Shown: positions 14,558 to 29,500 of the stretch, piece by piece | How the letters are laid out: each line of letters starts with the position of its first letter | How positions within the stretch are numbered: the first letter of the stretch is position 1 | Source of the DNA: Syngnathus acus | Lineage: Eukaryota; Chordata; Actinopteri; Syngnathiformes; Syngnathidae | Assembly: GCF_901709675.1 (NCBI RefSeq) | Contig: NC_051095.1 | Coordinates: 12,163,956 to 12,227,955 of the forward strand | Direction of reading: 5' to 3' | Length of the DNA stretch: 64,000 nt | Program-made: the position numbers and the translations under genes | The notes under the pieces: model-generated | Databases searched by the model: none | Seen by the model: only the letters and a program-made list of their open reading frames with translations | Told to the model about the DNA's origin: nothing

Positions 14558-17500
14558 TTTCCCATCATTATTACTGATGATGCTCTTGTGCCACAGCTGC
14601 CGCTCTGACGTTTTAAAATCTGTCCTCTTTCTCATTGGAAAATAAGTAGCAGTTAATTCTTGTACAGATGGGGTTTTTTTTTCTATATTGTTCGCCTGTT
14701 ATGTTGTCCGTGAAATTGAAAAGTGTTTTTTATCTCACTTAAACTCCAAACTGAGAAGAGGTCCCAAATTGTCAGTAATCCAATATTTACCAAACCTCCT
14801 CTTGCTAGATCCATCTATTCTTACAAGGAATCCATTACACTCTAATACACGTAAAACATGCTGCATTGTTTTCCCGATAACCTGCTAACCTATTCCTCCT
14901 ATTCCATGGTAGCTTTAATTCATCAGTAGGGGAAGCTTTTACTCGGGATGGCTGAGTACTGATACCAGGTATTGATATTGGGCCTCATTTTAAGATATAA
15001 AGTATGCGTTGAGGCTGCCGATATCAGACACGGATACTTGAGACAAACAAATGAGTCATTCCTCCTCTGCAGTAGTTGGCACTATACTGTTTAACACATT
15101 AGATGATCTGTGACAAATAGAGGTCATTCACATTTTTTTGCCATTGTATTTGTGTTGAAATTTTAGATGAAGGACGAGAGGTATCGGTACTCGGTATGGA
15201 TGAGTACTCAAAGAGTGAACACTTGTCCAGTATCATCTGGAAAAAAAAAGTGGTGTCGAACATCACTAGTTTTTAACCATCTTGGATCAAAATCCTAACC
15301 CAACTTGCTCGGTCAACTCCCCAACCCAGCAAATAGCCCAACGTTGGGTTGATCAGTGCTTTAGTACTAAGTCAATGGTGTTCTAAAACGTACTATGATT
15401 CTGTGTAAAAGCTCCGCAAGAGGCATTTGAGGAAACCCAATGCAGAACAAACTATTGTGTGTCGACTTTTGTATTAATATCAACCCAAAGACTTTAAGTT
15501 CAGGTCTTTCTATATAACCATCCTCCCTGCCCCCTAACAAAATGCCCGCCAGTTATGTAAAGTGGCTGCTTATCCTTTCATTCCCAACTTACTTTTGTAC
15601 TCCTGGCCTCCTACAGGACGTCCTGCTGATGGGTGAAGAGCTGGCGTCTGATCCTTATTACTGCCAGCTGGAAGCCGAGACGTGCCAGCTATTTTCCGAG
15701 CAGCTGGGCACCTTCGCCCTGGTGGGAGAGTCTCTGCACATGGGTGCCGCCAAGCGCTTGAGGCTGGTGCTCTTCTCCGACGCCTACTGCTCCACGCTGG
15801 AGTACAACATCAGGGTCTACTGCATGGACGACACGCAGGACGTCTTCAAGGTACATTGTGATGTCACTTGTTTGGTGTTTTTTTTTTTTTCAACGTAAGA
15901 GCAGATGATGGAATTTTTTCAGACTTTGTTTTCATTACATTCTGTAAGGTGAAGGGAGGTTTGAAGGTTTTCAAAGCGATACAGTCACCCAGTGACGTAT
16001 ATAGATGGAATTGTGGAATTATTATTGAAACACAAGTGTACCTAATGGTGTGGCCGGTTTGTGTGTATGTAAGGAAAAAAAATCAAATCAGTCATGCGAG
16101 AATCAATAGAAAGTGTTGCTGTCCTTATTAATGGAACCAGATTGATTTTCGGTTCATAGCACACAGAGAATCATAAACTATTGCCCGTCGGGATACATTG
16201 TGATTGTCTATGACCGTGCACTTCTAGTTATGATAGCCTTTTCTTTTAGCTTGCTTGGACTGACTGCATTAGACATAGCCAGGGGGAATGGAGCAACACG
16301 ATTAAAGAATAAAGTGTTGCCAGTGTGTGAATTGTGGATGCGGACCAATGCCAAGTCCTGCTTGATGACAGCATACAGTCATCGGTGGCGTGCACACTTG
16401 GTGCCACTCAGCTGCCGCAGGCCATGGCGTTTCCCCTCGCTTTGTTCACTGCCGTATTTCCCCTCTCTCTTCTGCCCTCCACGTGGGCATGGTATAATCA
16501 AGTGCTAATGCCTTCCTCCCTCCCCAGGGGCTGCCTCTGAGTAGTCGGTTAAGATTTCATTTGCATGGTTAATTAGTAAATTAAAAGGAGAGCCTGTCCC
16601 GGTGTTCTCCCAGCAAGCCCCATGCTCGCTCTCACGCCGACCCACTCCTCTTCATCTGACACCACCCACAGTCACAAGTACCATTTCCCACTCAAGTCCT
16701 CTTCTGCCGGCTGTAATGGTCAACCTCGTTGTCCAGCAAAATCTATGGGCATCAGTGGGGCATAAACGAGAGAGAAGGGGAGGGAGGGCTCCCTGTGCTA
16801 AAGCTGATGAAAGTCTTCAAAATAAAAGTATACCACCTGTTGCTCTGCCTCTTGCATGAGCCAAAAATAGGTAATGACAAACCAACGGCACTCTTTAAAC
16901 GTGGCCACTGGCTGCTGCTCTGTTCCACTGTAAAATGCATGTTAATGGACAGCCCCGATTACTGAAAAGTTGGGATGATGTGGAATATATTAATAAAAAA
17001 TGGCATTCAAGTCATTTGCTAGTCCTTTTCATTTGAACACTGCAAAAAAATCTACACACTTAAACCTCTACCGTAGAGTGCTAGTTTTTATTTCATTACA
17101 ATTTCAGCCAAAAAATATCATGCAAAAATCATCTAAAAACAATATATAAAAACATATAATCTCAAAAAAAACATTGAGATGCACAGGTCATGTTATAGTC
17201 TTGTTTCCATTCTGACTCAGTGTAAAATTGTAAAACATACATCAAGTGCACACACACACTATGAGGGTAGAAGACTCACATATTTTACGCAGTTAGTTTT
17301 CAAATAATTGTTGACTTGTTTTATTGAGCAACCAGCACATAATCTATCATTCATTTTCCCCTCATGATCCATGTGTGTCCATTTATTATATATTGCCCAG
17401 AAAAAGAAAGAAAACATGATCCATGCTCAATTCCCTGGAAGGTGCTTGACGTTCATGAGTTGACAATGAGGCCGTCACATGGTGAGAATGTTGTCCTATG

Positions 17501-20500
17501 AGGCCGAGAGTATGACACATATATTGAAATCTGGTCTCATCAGACCACAGCACAATAGTTGTACTTTGTTCAGGTCAGAGAAATGATGCCATTTCCAAAT
17601 GCAGTTGATGTTGTCTCCCCATTTCACACGATGGGATTCAAACCACGTACCAAACATTTATGAATGCTGTAACAAAATATGTTTGCTGACATTTTCTAAA
17701 GCATTTCTGTGCTCGACTAGTTTGCCGGCTGCAGTGCCGCCACCTGAAATATTGAAGGTCACGGACATTCGAGATATTTTTCGTAGTGTAGTCAAAAGTG
17801 AATGGATTGTTATCATGCTCCATTTTCGTTTAGGACAAAGCAACTTTTTGGTGAGTCTGTGTTGCCGCAGGCGCTGCCCCTCACAGAGCTTGTTTTGACT
17901 TTGCAGACTACTGTATCAAAGCAGCAGTAATGATAAACGTCTTCTTACACATTCAGCTCACCACTCTGCCTACAGTCTGACTGTGTGGGAAAAGTGAAGC
18001 TGCGCGGAAACTTTTCCCATCTTTTGGTCTCACCGTCCGCACATCTCTCGCTCGCCATCTCCTCTGCTCTCACTCGCCGGGAAAAGGACATGGGAGCTTG
18101 TTGACTAGGGCACTTGTGCTGCCATACTCTGCAGCTCCCCCGACGCCTTTGAGTGCATTAGCCTGCCGTCTCGCACACAACCTGGCCCTGTGGTAAGCCA
18201 CAGCATCTCCAGGGTTCTGTACTTTTTAGTGAGTGATTTAGAATGTGGCCCACACTGTTGAGTAATCTCGACTTCACACCGCTTTTGATGCTATTATGGA
18301 AGGAGCAGTTCATTTAGCAAGTACATTAACCACTTTGAGTGGAGATTAAAACTTCCCTGGAGAGTTCAGCCTAATCACTAATCACTGTCTTTAAAATGCA
18401 CCATTTATGATTACACTTCCACCACGGCTGCTGTTAATTGTTGCGTATATCGGCGCTAGACAAGCAGGGATTCGGTAGGAGCGGCAGGGCAGCCGTTGTG
18501 CCGAGGGGGTGTAACGTGCCATCAAAACGGGAGTAAAATTGCAGCCTTTGCCATCTGCTGAAGCTGCGCACCTTGTTTTCCAGACAGGGATGTAACTTCC
18601 CAGCCACTAAACAGCGCATACTTGCGATGGCGGATGAGAGCATGTGAGTCTGCTCTGCCTTTCCTGCTGCCTACTCTGTGACAGGAAGAGCTATAGAATG
18701 ACAAGAGAAGCTGACATTTCTTCTCATCACTGACTGGTCTGACAAGCCTGAATCGATGAAACACATGAGCATCCAAACATACCCTACACACAGGCTCCGT
18801 GCTATCTCGTATCTCCCAATTACAGCATATTAAAAGCGATGTTTGATCGTAAGTGTATGTGGACTCGGGGGGACGCGGTGACATTTGCGACTGATGCGCG
18901 ACGTATGTTAGCGGAGCTCTGCTCAGGCCAATTGAGTTAATATTTAATGTGCATCCCACTCTTGATGGGGCTGGCCAAGGCTGGCACGACAGCGTGAGTG
19001 GCGTTTGGGCCCTGCCCTCAGAGCACACTCGGCAGATCCCCGCTCGCCCGGTGGGAGAGCATCACTGATGTCGTGCCAGCCCACCACGCGTTGAACACCT
19101 GCAGTGCACCTCCTACCTGTGCGCTACAGAGCTAGACCTCTGACTAGCTGCTAATTAGACTGCCACCTGTTTTTTTTTATATATTTAGCTCTGATATTTA
19201 GAGCTTGACAGCTATTGTTTTGACGGAAATAACATGAAAACAGTTTGCCCAGGAAATTAGCAGTTCAATGATTTGAACCTGATGGACTTGGATTGGGGTC
19301 AAGTTGGGTGGTGGCCGGGGGATTTTCAGTCATGACTTTTTTATTTTATTTCTAAAAAAAAATTTATCCGAGTTTGAAAGCGGGTTTGTTTTTAGTTTTT
19401 GTTTTTTCAGAAAACAAGGTTTGTTTTGATCAGTTTTACTTTCCTTTTTTATTTTTGTATTTCTGGTGTGATTTCAAATACGTGATAGTACTGTGACATC
19501 GTAGCATAAACATTATTTTCGAACAAAATTCAAAATAACCATCTGCAACTTAAATACAGGTACTGTATAACAGTCCACAGACTGAGTGTAAAGTAATTGC
19601 AGTGCAGAATACCGCTTTGAACGTTAGATACATCACACCTTAACGTCTAAACTAAAGTTTGAATGGTCTCACTTTCTATATCCCGTATTTGCTAAGTTAA
19701 GTTGACAACTTGGTGGATTTGTGGTTTGAATTCCTGTTAAGTGACAAAAGCACGGAAGCCATGCAGGTCGCAAGCACGGCTGTTGCCGTAGAGCGATACC
19801 ATGTGTTGCTGCCGCGAGATGATGTCACTTCTTGGCGACATTCAGTAAAAGACCACAACTCCCAGATGACAGTTTTAAATTATTTGTCAAAGACGAAAAC
19901 TATTTTCGAGTAGTCTTTTTTTTTTTAGTTTGCTATTGTAAAATGTATTTTCACCTAGTTTTGATTATTTTATTTTTTTTATGAAGCATTTTTTATTTTA
20001 GTTTAGTTTTCGTTAAAGTTCTACGCGTAGGCTCTATGCGTAGCAGTTAATTGGACAGCTGCCATGTAGTGTTGTACAGCTAAATTGATCCTCAAGAGGA
20101 ATATTTGCAAACACATTGCGTAATCTGACCTCAGCAAAGAAGAGTTGGAGAAACATAAAAATGAATTAAGTCTTGAAAACACGGTGCTAGTGTTCCCTGA
20201 TGTGTGTTCACATTAAACCATACCGTTAAGCTTTATTTTTTAGAATTTTGCTTACTTGCAGTGTACTGTGCATTTCTTTTTTTTTTTTCCCAACATCATA
20301 TTTATGCATCCAACTACACAGAACGGTGTGGTGTGTTATTACCTTCCATTTGATTATGTTTGTAGTAATTATTGCCATAATACGTGAACAGTATCCACAC
20401 TGGCCTACCAAAATCATTCAAGCTCACAATGGCAAAGAGAGCATTAGCCACTCACCAGTGTATCTTCCAGATGATTTGAATGGATGATTTGAATGGATGA

Positions 20501-23500
20501 AAATTGTGCTGTGTCTTTTGGTATCCTCATTGTAGCTACTGAAGTGATGCATGCTGATAAATGGCCACCAGGCTAGCATCTTTCAGTACCGTAAAAGCTC
20601 AGCAGTGGATTCCATTGATTTGATTTAATTATAATCATTATTGAATGAAAAACTTTTCTTTTTTTTTTTAATTCTTGCTGGCAATATTGCTCAGAAGATA
20701 AATGTAGTGTTTTTAGAATAAGCACAGCTCTTAATCTGAATGTGTTCTCACGTAGTATTTGCGGGAACTTTCTTTTGTATTAGTGCCCAGAATTTACACT
20801 TTTATCAATATTCATGTAATGAGTTTAATGTGCTCAGTTCATTGTCTCGTTGTCTTTAGATCGTAAAAATTTAGTGTGCAATGGTTGTTGAACAGATGTC
20901 CTCAACCGGCTCTTCTGTACACAGTTTGACCTCCAGCAACGTTTTTCAATTTAGCAATAATTCACTCGCTATCTTGGGCATTAATACGTGCCCCCCCCCC
21001 CCCCCCCGTGTTAGAGACGTGCAATTTCTTCAATAGAAATCTATTGGCAAGAAGGTAAAATAAGAACAGCTGAGATATTGTTTTCACGTAATCTTTTAGC
21101 GTTCACGCATGCTGTGATTTATCAGGCCGAACGCATGACTCTTTGTGAGCGGAACATTTATAAGCGAGCAGACAAGTCCCTTGTATTTGCAGTTATTAGT
21201 CAGAGTTGACTGTGGCGTGCTCGGCCAGCCACTGGAGCTCAGAGTGATGAGAGGAAAAGCCTGTCACATCCCGCTGACAAACGCACAGATTTATGGGGCC
21301 CACATCAGGCTTTTTTTTGTAGCAACAAATGCATTTGCTATGAAAACTATGAAAATGGATCACCGCGAGGAGTCGGAGAGAGGGGAGGGGCCAGCATTTA
21401 AAGTTGAAAGCGTGACTATTTGTCCCCCCCATCTCTGATGTGTAAGCTTTGCAAACCAACTGATCAAACGCTGCTTCTAATCCGTCTGAGTTTGTTAGGT
21501 TAATCACTTTATTACGCGCAACAATACAGACAACATTTAAAAATGCTTGCTGTGAGTAGAGTGCCATATTTTAATCCCGAGCTTTCAACCGTTCTCATAT
21601 ATATCGCTTTGATTTGTTTAGAGTTGGCCTTTCCGCATGTGTGCCGCGAGAGCGAGTTTGCCGCAGCCGCTAACCTCTTTCTGTCAGCACCAGCCTGAAG
21701 AGATTAGCTGTATGAGTGTCTCTTGTTCCCCAATGGAGGCAGGCCCCAGTCCATCTCAGTCCCGGCTCTGGTCCGAGCCAAGAGGATGAGGGGGAGACTG
21801 AGCGTTAGATGAAGGAAAGGGGGGGAGGGGGGTTGAAGTCATAGAAAACTGTGGCCATGATTGCAGTAATCCCGTTATCTCTCCTGCTAAAGCTGGCCAC
21901 TCCAGTGACCCGGAGACACAAATGTTAAGCCGCCTGTGTCTCTCTTCTCTTTTCACTCCATCTCCCTCCTTAGCCAACCTCATTGAATGTCAGATGGTGG
22001 TCCGGCCTCCGTCGGATTCCAAAATTGGCAGTTCTCGCACATAGTCCGACCCTATCTCCGATTCCGTTAGAACAAAAGGCGGGTTCTCCTGCAGTATATG
22101 AACTGGCTGTCCATCTCACGCATCTTAATGTTGTCAAAGTTGTACGGGGTCAGGCGACTTAACCGTGCCCGCCCGGCTTATCTTTGGCGTATTCGAGCTC
22201 TATTTGGCTCTGCCTTTGTGATTAATGCATGATTTGATAATCTAATTAAAAACCTTGCATTGTTTTCTTCCCCTGTAGAATGAGCTAATAATACGGTCAA
22301 ATTTAGCTTCTCATTTATTCGCTCGCTCACACTGTCATTTGTTAACAGGATAATGGGGCGTAAAGAGGGCCATTATTCTCTCAGTCCAGAGCATATGCAC
22401 ACAACATACTAGCCCAGCAGGGTTGTTTTAAACCAAGGACACAGTCACGCATGTAAAGGACGGACGGGGTTGTCCTTCAAAGGGATCACGGTTCAGGGTG
22501 CCGTGTTACGGGCCTTGTTTGATCCTAATCCTGCCGCATCAGTCGCGCACCTGACACACACGCTTAGACAGGTGAGTTAGTATGCATCCTGTGAGCAAGA
22601 TAACGCCGTCATTGGCATTCCACGCCCTCCTTTTGTTGTTAACAGGCCGATAGATCTCCTACTGTAGGTCAGAGACCTGATCAAAGTCCGCCAGCCGCGA
22701 TTTGCAATGCTAATTTGGCGCAACAAATAATAGTGCTTAAGAATTAGACTCCTGGTGAAGCCCTCATAATGCGCCTTTTGTCTGTGTAAGACCCATAATA
22801 GCAGAGGGCTTTCAATTCTTAGGGGGATATCTGTGCCCCTGCTATTACGCCATTAGACGTCTTAGTCATCGTTTGACACCCTCTGTCTGCAACTGTCCGA
22901 GTTCATAAAGGCGCACCTACATATTTTGGTGTTGTGTGAGAAGAATATCCTGGTAGAGATCCTTGTAGGGAATACAATCCGTGCTAACAAGGCGATTGAG
23001 TACAAGGCAAACAGTGAAATTAGAAATGCACAAAGCAAACAAGAAAATTCCCCACTCAGGCCGAGCTGAAAAGCGCTTATTCAGAGAGAACACGCATGCA
23101 ATCACAAAGGCAGGTAGACATTCAGAAAATATAATTAACAGCTTCCTTATTATGATTGCAACGAGGGCAGTTCATCCTGGGGAAAGAGGGCAGCAAATTG
23201 AATCAGTGTTCTTCGGAGAGAAATTATTCTCATTCCCCACTTTAATGAAGTCGTTCCCGTCATCGTGGCAGTAGACGACTAAAGGTGGTAAGTACAAGGG
23301 CTAAGCGATTTTGAAAAATCATCTAATTGCATTTTTTTTTTCATATGCTCTTATTGTTTTTCAAGGTCCTCTTCCCACTGCTTTCTTTATCAAACACAAG
23401 CAATAAGGTAATTCGTATGATAATTCACAGTATCAGATGGTACATGAATGTTTTGGCCTTATAGGTTAGTAGTTATATGCTAAAATAAAGGGAAATGAAT

Positions 23501-26500
23501 TCATATCAAAGACAGTTTTTCTCTACTTCAATTTGAGTGTGACTCGTTCACGACTACTACACAAAGATAAAATGTACTCTTCTGAAAAGCCATGACATTG
23601 TCCAATATATTGTCAGTCGAGGGGCAAAAAAAACCTGACTGATACCTTATCGTGTAATTGCGGTTAAAAATAACCTAACGCTGCTTAGATAGCGGATGTC
23701 ACGATGTCAGAGCTTTCAGACATCACCGGGGGTGACTCAAAATTAGGTAGAGGTGACCACCTCTGAAGTTAAAATTCAATTCTCGTGATACAGCAGTCTC
23801 AACATGCTAATCGGATACAAGAGAGACACAAATAAAATATGCCGCTGCACTGTCCAAGTGTAAGATTCTGCTCACTTTTCATAATAGAATCCAATGAAAA
23901 AGTATTGGATGCAAAGGTTCTGGCTTTGATGAATGAGTCGTAAAAGTCGCAAATTTCATCACCCCGTTGCAGATAATCACTTGGATGGCCTCCCCCCCAA
24001 AAAAAGAAATCCCACCGAGATTAAAAGCATGTCTTTACAAATCTCTCTCTGCACACAAACAAAAATTAAATGAAGATGATTTGCCAGAGAAAACAATGAG
24101 CAATTGACTAACGGCTTGTACGCTTCCTTCATCACAACCCAGGTATCTCACAATACTGCATGACTGCGGTGTGAGCATGCTAATGCCGGAAAACATCCCC
24201 CACACACATAGCGTATGCACACACTGAGGTGTGGGGGGGAGATCAACCTTGTGGTGACATTAAAGCTTTGTGGAGACAAGTGGGTGTTGCCTGCTGTGGC
24301 TACCTGCGGAGCTGCGATCTTCCCGTGTTAGGATGTGCTGCGGGCCTTCTTCCCGCTTTGCTTGGGCATGTCTCTGTGGGAACAAAGAGCAGAGACACAT
24401 CTACGGTGCAGGGTGTCTACTAACTACGTGTGCTTTAGTCAAAAGGTACTCTGTGATCCAAAATCTATTGACACACTTCCTCGCTTGTTTTCATAGCCCT
24501 CTCGCTGTTTCGTGGTGGATAGGGATCACATTGGGTTACTTTTACCCGAGGTTGGGTTCAGCATACATACGAATCTGTCTGAAGGCACTGAGCTCTACTT
24601 AAATGTAAATGCAGCTTAGTGAAGAGCAAGAAGAGGCTGAGAAGGTCCCCTACGAAGCTGCAGTAATAGTTGTTCCTCCAGTGCAGAGAGACGTTACCAT
24701 GGACTACGAAAGAATACATCAAAAGCTTCCTGACTAAGTCAAAATGCTTTTAATTCATGTGGAGGGGGGAAACGTTTTATTTGAATGATATGGTCTGGAT
24801 CGCAGTCACATCATGGTGGGGTCCGGGACATATCCCCCGTCATGAACGTGGATTGTTCTTCCTCTGTGTTAATGAAAATGTTCCCTCTCATCTTTGTCCC
24901 ATCAGGAGGTGATGCAGATGGAGCGGCAGCTCGGGGGTCGGCTGATTGACGAGCCTCACATCCTGCTCTTCAAAGACAGCTACCACAACCTGCGCCTGTC
25001 CATCCATGACATGCCTCAGGCCCACTGGAGGAGCAAGCTGCTCGCCGGCTACCAGGTGCGTATCATGGCGAGCCAGTGGGGACGAGACGAGGCAGGGGGT
25101 GGGGTGGGATGGATTTGCTCAGAATCCCAGCACGAGCAAGGACATGTAATACAAATCTATCCATTGGTTCTTCCAAGGTCAACTCATAAATATTATGTTT
25201 TTCCTGTGTCTGTAGAGAAATGAAAGAGAAACAACAAAAGCTCATCAGAGCCCTTTTGTGATTGTTAATGAGGGCTCACGGTCAACTTGTTTGTCTGGAC
25301 TTATACATGAATAAAACAAACATAGTATAAAGCAACATCCGTGGAATGCATGTAATTGTTTTAATGGTCTCTTTGGAGGCTCAAACTTGAGCTCCTGCTG
25401 GATTCAATGCCTTGTACTGAGATATTGTTCGAAAAATGTTGAATTAAATCACCTCTAAATGGTTATTCTTATGAGCGGCGCACAAGATTCATGGTTAGCA
25501 CAAATTCAGCCGAGACAGGCTCCAGCGCACTCGTGACCTTAAAGAGACTAGACACAGTACTTTAAAGAAAATAAAAAAATAAATAAAAAATAACCCAATT
25601 TAGATTCATTCAACCCAACTTCCTGGATTGTTTTGCACAAAAAAAACTAAATTGGGTCAGACACAGACAAATATGTGATTGTCCACAGACTCGTCATTAT
25701 ACATACATTACATTATAGCTCAGTCAGTGCAGTAACCCAGAGGCGCAAGTCGATCGATCATCTCACAACCTGGAAGCTGCGAGCCGTCCACATGCGCTGG
25801 CCACACTGTGGCCCGGTGAGGGTAGTTCAAAGAGGACTGGAAAATGGTCTGGCTGCAAGTTGAAGCTGCACAAGGTCCCTGTAGAGAAAAGGCCAGGTTG
25901 TGCCAAGCAAGCACAGCGGTAACATTGTACCCTGCACAAAATCTTCCTCAGGACTGAGCCTGCTTATTTGGAAGTGCTTCCCTCACAGCAGTGCGGTGGG
26001 GGGAAAAAGGTCTTTAGTCCCCCCTGGGGCCCCAACAGGACTTTTGTGTTTTTCACCTGTCTTGCTGCAACATCTGTCCGCTTGGGTAACAGTGCCCCTC
26101 GTTGGTCACTTGCATTTACTGCGGCCCCTCTCAAACACAGTTCTTGACAGTTGTTAAAGGGAGGGTGAAGGAATGAGTTAGTATGCCCTGCTTTTTCCCC
26201 CCCTCTTTCTTTCTCTTCATTCCCCGTGATCTCCGGGGATATGCGGATGAGGCATGAATACTGAGCAACAGAGAGAAAGATGTCGGAATCATCAGCTTTG
26301 AATACATTCCAGGAAGCGCATCCTTTTTTTTTTCGACAATAGCAAGGACTTACTTTGCATGCATACACTAGAGGGGAGTCTTGGGAGACACCTCTTGATC
26401 GAACGATTAATTATTGTCCCGGGTATGAGGTTTTGTGCCAAATTGAAAATTAATGTTTAAGAGAGGCATTTAGATGAATCTCCTATAGGTTACATTGTAT

Positions 26501-29500
26501 GAGCCCATTTAAGGTCTTCCTGGTAAAAACTGCATTCACACCGTTTTTATAAAGTGTGTCTTAATTAAGACGCATAATGACTCAATGCAGTTGGTGGCCG
26601 AGTGCTTGACTCTGTTAATCTAATAACAACACTACTGATTAATTGACTCCTCAAATGCAACCAGTGGGGCACAAATTTGCATGTCATAGAATAATTCATA
26701 GTGGTTAGACTTCTATTTGAAGGTGCTGGATGGAAGTTTGTTCCCTCTGGTTTGTGCTTTGCAGACTTTTGCTTTACCTTGAGAAGCTGTGCAAGCAAAA
26801 TGTAGCCACATCTCCGTGTCTCCTTTGTGATCTCCGTACTGCGGATGGGTGCAAAACCTTGAGGCCATTTCTTTTCCACTCGAAATACACTCTGTAGGAA
26901 GTGATGCTTTTTGGGAGGCGTGGTTCACTATATTGCTGCCTGATCCTTGCCGTATTCCCAATTAAAACAAAAATGACTAAAAAACAAATGGTATCGTTTG
27001 TTTAACAGCATGGTATCGCAGTACTTTTGTAATACTTGCGAAATTCACAACCCGTTGAATTTCAAATGAACACTAGAACAACATCCCTAGAAAATCACAA
27101 TGTGCAGAATGCACTCCTGCTTTTCTTTGGAATAAATACGATTCAATACAGTACATCTTTATTTACTGTATATAGTGCTTTCAAAATGTTGCGGTATCCT
27201 ATCAGAACTGGAAAAGTCGACACACCCCTAGTAAATACTCGCTTTCCATGAGTCTGAATCATTGTTGCTTGCTACAGGAGATCCCATTCTACCACATCTG
27301 GAACGGTTCCCAACGGTACCTGCACTGCACCTTCACTCTGGAGCGCCTCAGCCTCAGCACCTGCGAGCTCACCTGCCAGCTGTGCGTGTGGCAGGTGGAG
27401 GGAGAAGGGCAGAGCTTCAGCCTTGACTTTAACATCGCCAAGGTAACATTGAACCGCTTATCCTCGCCCGTTTTGGATGCCTTTTGAAGTTGGACAGTTT
27501 TTCACGAGGCCTCGTCGTCACAAACAGGACACCCGAGCCGTGGACTCCGAGTTCCTGTTAATGGACACTAACGCCACCGCCCTCGCAGGGCCCAGCGCCT
27601 TTCAGATCCCATACCTCATAAGGCAAAAGATCTGCAGCAGCCTGGACGCCCCGTGTCCCAACGGAGCCGACTGGAGAATGCTGGCACAAAGACTCAAGCT
27701 CGAGAGGTAAAGAGCGAGCCAGAACAAATTGTTAGCTGATCAATCATCAGGACTGCGCATTGGAACAAGCAGTCTAGCAAATAATGCCGTGCAGCCCCTA
27801 TTATACTCGGTGAGTGGAGCAAACATCGCAGTCATCGCGCCCTCTACACTAACTAAATACAATAAGTAACTGAAAGTGAACCCAAACACACGGAAGTAAA
27901 GAATACAATTACAAATTAGACAAAACAATTAACATCGCACTTCATTTATTTTGAAATCTCAAACGCCACTGCTGGTCAGTAACTTGGCAATCAATACAAA
28001 CTAACGGCAAGTAAAGTAGAATAACCCTAACTGCTCGCTTATTTTATCGTAACTTCTATTTAGCAAACTCTTCTCCTTGTGTGACAGGTTAGATAAACAC
28101 GCAACACATTTCATGTCGCATTCCACAACTGGTCACGATCACGGAGTGCTTGGCTCAGGCCTACTCTGCAAATAGGACAATTTACAGATTTACGATTGTC
28201 GACCCCAACCGTTTTCCAAGCCAATCGGGAAGAAACTCACTCTTAACAAGCTTAGAGACATCAATGTTACCACATTCCATTTTTCAAAATTCATGGAGCT
28301 CTATAGCCAACCTTATCGTAATGGGTTGTACTGTAATAATTTGTGCCATGAATTTTTCGGAAAATGCAATCAAACAGAAGGTTTTTCCGTATGTGTGCCT
28401 TGCATCGTGGTACAGGTTTGGTTTTCTTGTGACCACCATTGCATGCTACTTTTCAAGATTGAGGAGACCACCTCGGAAATAAGCTCCACTTACTACAGTT
28501 GAACAGCACTGCAAAATAGCAACACATAGGGAATGATTCCAAACACAGCCCAAGCTACTCGATAACTTGATTTGAGCAGTTTAAACATTAAAGACTTGTT
28601 TTCTTCAGGTAAACTCTCAAATGTATACAGCTTTTCTCTGTCAGTTTGGCATTCCCTTTTAGTAGGAATGGAAAGGTAACGCGCAAAGAATCCATCAGCA
28701 GCAAATCTTGAAACTAGTGGCTCGGAGCCTCTTTGTTTTTTTTAAAGTGACACAACTGGCGTATTTCAAAATAGTTGCAGCCATTGATCCATTTTACACA
28801 AATTTAATTTCTACCTGGCTCATGAAGCCGAATAAGTAAAGTTAATTTGTCTGATCAACTTTATTTGCCCCGATTAATCACCCGGCGAATTGATGCAGTA
28901 CAGGTTTAATTAGCAATGCTGTGCTCAGCAGAATCAATTCTCAATTAGGCCTGAAGATCGCACAACAATAACTTCTCGCTTTGTTTGATGCATCCTCAAC
29001 GACACGTGTTACTGAGGAATAAAATACAGCAGATTATTTGCTTCTTTGCCATTCTCTCACTGTATATTTCATTTATTTACTACCACATTTCTGATCATTA
29101 TCTCTGGTAGTATCCATTAAAACTGAGCATTATTATTTTTGTAAAGGAAGAAATTCTGGTCCTGTGTTAGATATCATTTTGCAGCTGCTGTAGGCTATAT
29201 GTCATGTGTTTGTTTGATATTATTATGTTACCATTGGCGATTAAAATGAATCAACGTAACAAAAGGTTTGAAAAAGTAGCTTAATTGCCCTTCAAAATTC
29301 ATCACTGTGCTCTCTATTCTACACTACAGCAAACGCTGCAAAGTAATACACCGGCTGTGACCCTTGTCAAGGTGAAAAGTATTTGGTGGTGTGTTCAAGT
29401 CCCAGCGCAGTGCCTCAGAGGTGCTCAAGCGTTTCTACTGCGTTGTGTGTTCTCCTCCAGAGTTAAGGTTGTATCGACGCAAGGCGAACACAAAATGAGC

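Larger units (their letters stand above)
13542..15616 (+). other. unc5a intron, about 2.1 kb
   Basis: Contains a T27 tract (14527-14553), a fish-type 'GGTATCGGTACTC' repeat (about 14951-15212) and a short AACCCAAC-rich repeat (about 15297-15350). No exon was seen. Confidence 0.55.
15851..24905 (+). other. unc5a intron, about 9 kb (largest in the visible gene)
   Basis: Contains a decayed Tc1-like element (about 16960-17900), an AT/T-rich stretch (about 19330-20000), a C17 tract (20991-21007), and two long non-repetitive stretches (about 17940-19150 and 21600-23280). The latter are rich in TAAT/ATTA and GATAA words and look like conserved non-coding DNA. No exon was recognised. The 168-residue minus-strand open frame at 18522-19028 has no domain or splice support. 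Confidence 0.5.

Noticed and set aside
18522-19028. 168-residue minus-strand open frame
   Set aside because: Lies in GC-balanced non-coding DNA; no domain and no splice context.
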